NCBI GenBank assembly: GCA_964252015.1
Contig: CAXULW010000018.1
Location: forward strand, 1-64,000
Direction: 5' to 3'
DNA: 64,000 nucleotides
Source: CAXSBR01 sp964252015
Lineage (GTDB): Bacteria; Actinomycetota; Actinomycetes; Mycobacteriales; Jatrophihabitantaceae
Both the position numbers and the translations under genes were made by a program. How positions within the stretch are numbered: position 1 is the stretch's first letter; the number at the start of each line of letters is the position of its first letter. The notes below the pieces were generated by a model. The model worked only from the letters and a program-made list of their open reading frames with translations, was not told the origin of the DNA and searched no databases. This document shows, one piece after another, positions 62,013 to 64,000 of the stretch.

Positions 62013-62218
62013 CGCGCAAGCATAGAACCGCGGGCACGAGCAGACACCTGACCGAGGGCCAGCTCTCGATGGCCCGCGGACCACGTTGGACCGCCTCGGA
62101 TCGGGACTGGAGCGGGTGCGAATCGTGGCCGCTGGGGTGATGTCCACAGCGGCCCTGGCGGGCCATCCTCATCGAGGCCGGCACGGCGCCGACCACGTCA
62201 GCAGCAGAGGAAACCACT

Positions 62219-62689
62219 ATGCGCAAGCGATTCGCCATCGCCATCCCGGCGACCATCCTGATGCTCGGCTGCGGTGCGTTTGGAGTCGCCGACGGCTCGA
62301 GTGCCGCGACGCCCACGGCGACCCACACGCTCTATTTCCAGGCCAGCTATGTCAACGGCACCCAACAGGACGCCCCGCCGGCCGGTGACTCGATCGGCGA
62401 CCGCGCCCTCGATCTGTTCCACCTGAAGACGCGCGGCGGCCGCGACGCCGGCGACAGCACGTCAGAGTGCGTCCTGATCCGGGCGAGTGCGGTCCACCCG
62501 CTGGCCCAGTGCGCGGCGACGCTCGTCCTGACCGACGGAACGCTCGAACTCGCGGGCGTCACCACCTCAAGCCCGGACACGATCTACGCGATCGTCGGCG
62601 GGACCGGCCGTTACGTGGCCAGCAGAGGGACCGTGCGGTTCGCGCCACGGCGCAGCAGTGTCGCCGTGACCGCCACCCTGACCGCGTAA
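62219..62689 (+). CDS. Secreted allene-oxide-cyclase-barrel-like protein
   Basis: This 156-residue protein has a signal peptide (RFAIAIPATILMLGCGAF; the Cys could mark a lipoprotein site, but no perfect lipobox is seen) and a beta-barrel domain with GDRALDLFHLKT, CVLIRASAVHPLAQCAATLV and GGTGRYVASRGTVRF. That ending is typical of allene-oxide-cyclase / dirigent-like barrels found in secreted bacterial proteins of unknown role. It is divergent from a two-component operon and followed by a small membrane protein 26 bases downstream. Confidence 0.72.
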   Translation: MRKRFAIAIPATILMLGCGAFGVADGSSAATPTATHTLYFQASYVNGTQQDAPPAGDSIGDRALDLFHLKTRGGRDAGDSTSECVLIRASAVHPLAQCAATLVLTDGTLELAGVTTSSPDTIYAIVGGTGRYVASRGTVRFAPRRSSVAVTATLTA

Positions 62690-62715
62690 GCACCTACCAC
62701 GAAAAGGGTTCAGCC

Positions 62716-63000
62716 ATGATCGCCTATCTCATCGACACGCTGGTCATCGTCGCGGCCTTTGCGCTGCAAGCCCATCTGCCGTTGCGGCCCACCATCATGG
62801 CGGCCGTCGTCATCGCGGTCTGCCTCGTGATCCAGCTGACGGTCGGCCGCGACAACGACCACTTCTTCGTCGTCTTTATCATCATAATGGCAACGGTCCT
62901 CGCGCTGATCGTGCGCGGCGTTCGGGGCCAGCTGCACCGCCGCGGCACCAGACTGTTGGACGACACCGGTCCCGGCCCGGACGCTGAAGTTTCGACGTGA
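62716..63000 (+). CDS. Small membrane protein of unknown function
   Basis: This 94-residue protein has three hydrophobic segments (LIDTLVIVAAFALQA, IMAAVVIAVCLVIQLTV, FFVVFIIIMATVLALIV) followed by a basic, then acidic tail. AAAAGGG precedes the ATG at 62716. It lies 26 bases after the allene-oxide-cyclase-like gene in the same direction, so it is probably in the same operon. No known family. Confidence 0.7.
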   Translation: MIAYLIDTLVIVAAFALQAHLPLRPTIMAAVVIAVCLVIQLTVGRDNDHFFVVFIIIMATVLALIVRGVRGQLHRRGTRLLDDTGPGPDAEVST

Positions 63001-63272
63001 CCGGACAAGCCGATCGCACAATTTGACCCCTCGCTGCTTCGTGAGCTGACGTTCGGGCTCAAATGATCTTGACGTGCCCCAGACGTCACGCAGGACCCAG
63101 AGTGGGTGGGCCATGTGGAGCTGAGGGTGTCAGTCCGTCTGACTCGAGTCCAACCAGATCGCCTGCAGTGCGGATGTTGAGGCAAGCACCATGAGCGTGA
63201 GCAGTCGCGGCAATAAGCATGTTCACGACTCGCAGACGCGGCGGCCGCGCCATCGCGCGGCGTGCTCACTGG
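63001..63272. other. Short gene-free stretch
   Basis: About 272 bases between the small membrane protein and the VapC remnant. A short frame (PIAQFDPSLLRELTFGLK) directly follows the membrane protein stop and looks like leftover coding sequence, but no family was recognised. Confidence 0.35.
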
Positions 63273-63679
63273 CTAGTCGATGCTGCCGCGGGTGACGATC
63301 CATTCGGTGGGCTGGGCGGTGACGGCGGTGATGTGGTCGTAGTAGGAGTCGTAGTGCAACACGGTGGCGCCGGCCGTCTCTGTAATGGCGGCAATGAGAA
63401 GGTCGGGCAGTTTCGCGGCCCGATGTAACCCGAGGTGCGCTAGTTGTCGCTGCACATGTAGTGCTCTTTCGCCCGCTGCCGGCGTGAGGGGCAGGCTCGG
63501 GTAGGCCTGAGCACGGGTGGTGGCCCACTGGTCATATTCGGCTGGGCCACGTGCCGAGCGCAGCAGCTCGAGGTCGACCAGCGGGCAGGTGTACAGCTTC
63601 TGCCCGGCAGCAAGCCGTGCTGAGATCGCGGCCGTGACCTCGCGCCTGGTGCTTCGCTATGCAGCAGAATGAGGTCCAT
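63273..63679 (-). pseudogene. VapC (PIN-domain) toxin, N-terminally broken
   Basis: The minus-strand frame ending at 63273 encodes a PIN-toxin body (LYTCPLVDLELLRSARGPAE, AAKLPDLLIAAITETAGATV, LHYDSYYDHIAAV-like ending with LHYDSYYDHITAV, then PTEWIVTRGSID). It contains the later acidic residues and the usual C-terminus. The start and the first catalytic Asp are in a different frame and cut off by a TAG at 63657-63659, so no intact toxin can be made. Confidence 0.65.
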
Positions 63680-64000
63680 CTGTATATCAAGTTCCGGGGC
63701 TGCGGCTGCATTGTGCCGTTAGTGGCCACACTGGAGTTCCTCGGGCGCCGTCACTCGACCGGGTAGCAGCCTCCCGGCGGGCGGGCGGCGTGCTGGTCAG
63801 CCAGGATGCGGCCTGAGAACAGCGTCGACATCTCCAGGACCTCGGCCAGCAGGGTTGCCCTAGATCTGTGCCCACCCCTGAGCCTGGAATCTAACAATCT
63901 CAGAACCTAGCAAGTTCACAACTACACTGAAACGAGCCTCGAGCAGCCTAAAACTTGACAGTCATCGGGATAAGTTGACAAAATGACGCTGAAGCTGACG
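63680..64000. other. Right-edge stretch with remnant peptide
   Basis: About 321 bases. A minus-strand frame ending at 63751 reads LLAEVLEMSTLFSGRILADQ, then HAARPPGGCYPVE, which looks like real coding sequence of an unrecognised family, cut short upstream. The last 60 bases are AT-rich and hold promoter-like repeats (listed separately). Confidence 0.35.
63955..64000 (+). promoter_or_regulatory. Repeated TTGACA boxes before the start of a gene at the window edge
   Basis: TTGACA occurs at 63955-63960 and again at 63975-63980, exactly 20 bases apart, inside longer ACTTGACA / AGTTGACA copies. An ATG at 63983 (reading MTLKLT) begins a frame that leaves the window. The close fit of repeats and start codon suggests an operator overlapping the promoter of a small autoregulated gene, possibly an antitoxin. 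Confidence 0.4.

Noticed and set aside
1..64000. CRISPR arrays, tRNA or rRNA genes
   Set aside because: No regularly spaced repeat array, cloverleaf with CCA-end logic or rRNA core segment was noticed by eye; a dedicated scan would be decisive.

Overview
The window is high-G+C DNA with many GTG and TTG starts, short stop/start overlaps inside operons and typically actinobacterial families: AtuA/DUF1446, DUF664 DinB proteins, MOSC-reductase-ferredoxin fusions, NarL-type two-component systems and LPxTG surface proteins. It most likely comes from a soil or environmental actinomycete. Genus cannot be assigned from the sequence. No rRNA, tRNA, CRISPR array or intact mobile element was found.

Layout. 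1-2415: a saccharopine-dehydrogenase-like protein (running off the left edge) and an SDR, divergent from a TetR gene. 2532-7178: a glycerol/dihydroxyacetone block, with a decayed glycerol facilitator, then dhaK, dhaL and a DhaM-HPr-enzyme I fusion that can carry phosphate from PEP to DhaL. 7253-14168: small detoxification and redox genes (VOC proteins, hemerythrin, a MerR-VOC fusion, a tandem muconolactone-isomerase-like protein, a redoxin, a MOSC fusion) mixed with remnants. 14506-18811: a CYTH-CHAD protein overlapping a ParA-type ATPase, followed by a Tat-exported purple-acid-phosphatase-like enzyme. 19224-25104: a LysR gene divergent from an AtuA, AtuA-small, APC permease, hydrolase and lactonase-like operon. 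This ends 28 bases from a convergent operon (25133-31674) with a DeoR regulator, an APC permease, an FGGY kinase and two FAD oxidoreductases.

32059-44424: a DinB-like protein, a membrane GGDEF-EAL protein, integrase debris, an SDR/TetR pair with two clear operators, two convergent phytanoyl-CoA-dioxygenase-like genes, an MFS exporter, a frameshifted extra smpB and a secreted glycosidase-like protein. 44641-63000: three NarL-type two-component systems, one with two tandem kinases. They alternate with a secreted peptidase, hydrolase, DHA2 exporter, broken LPxTG protein and small exported or membrane proteins. 63273-64000: a broken VapC and the start of another gene.

The block is strongly accessory. 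At least eleven genes are truncated, frameshifted or internally deleted, including toxin-antitoxin, integrase, smpB and transporter remnants, and they lie between intact operons. The best leads for unusual biology are the CHAD/ParA pair, the two convergent APC-containing catabolic operons, the tandem-kinase system and the second smpB.
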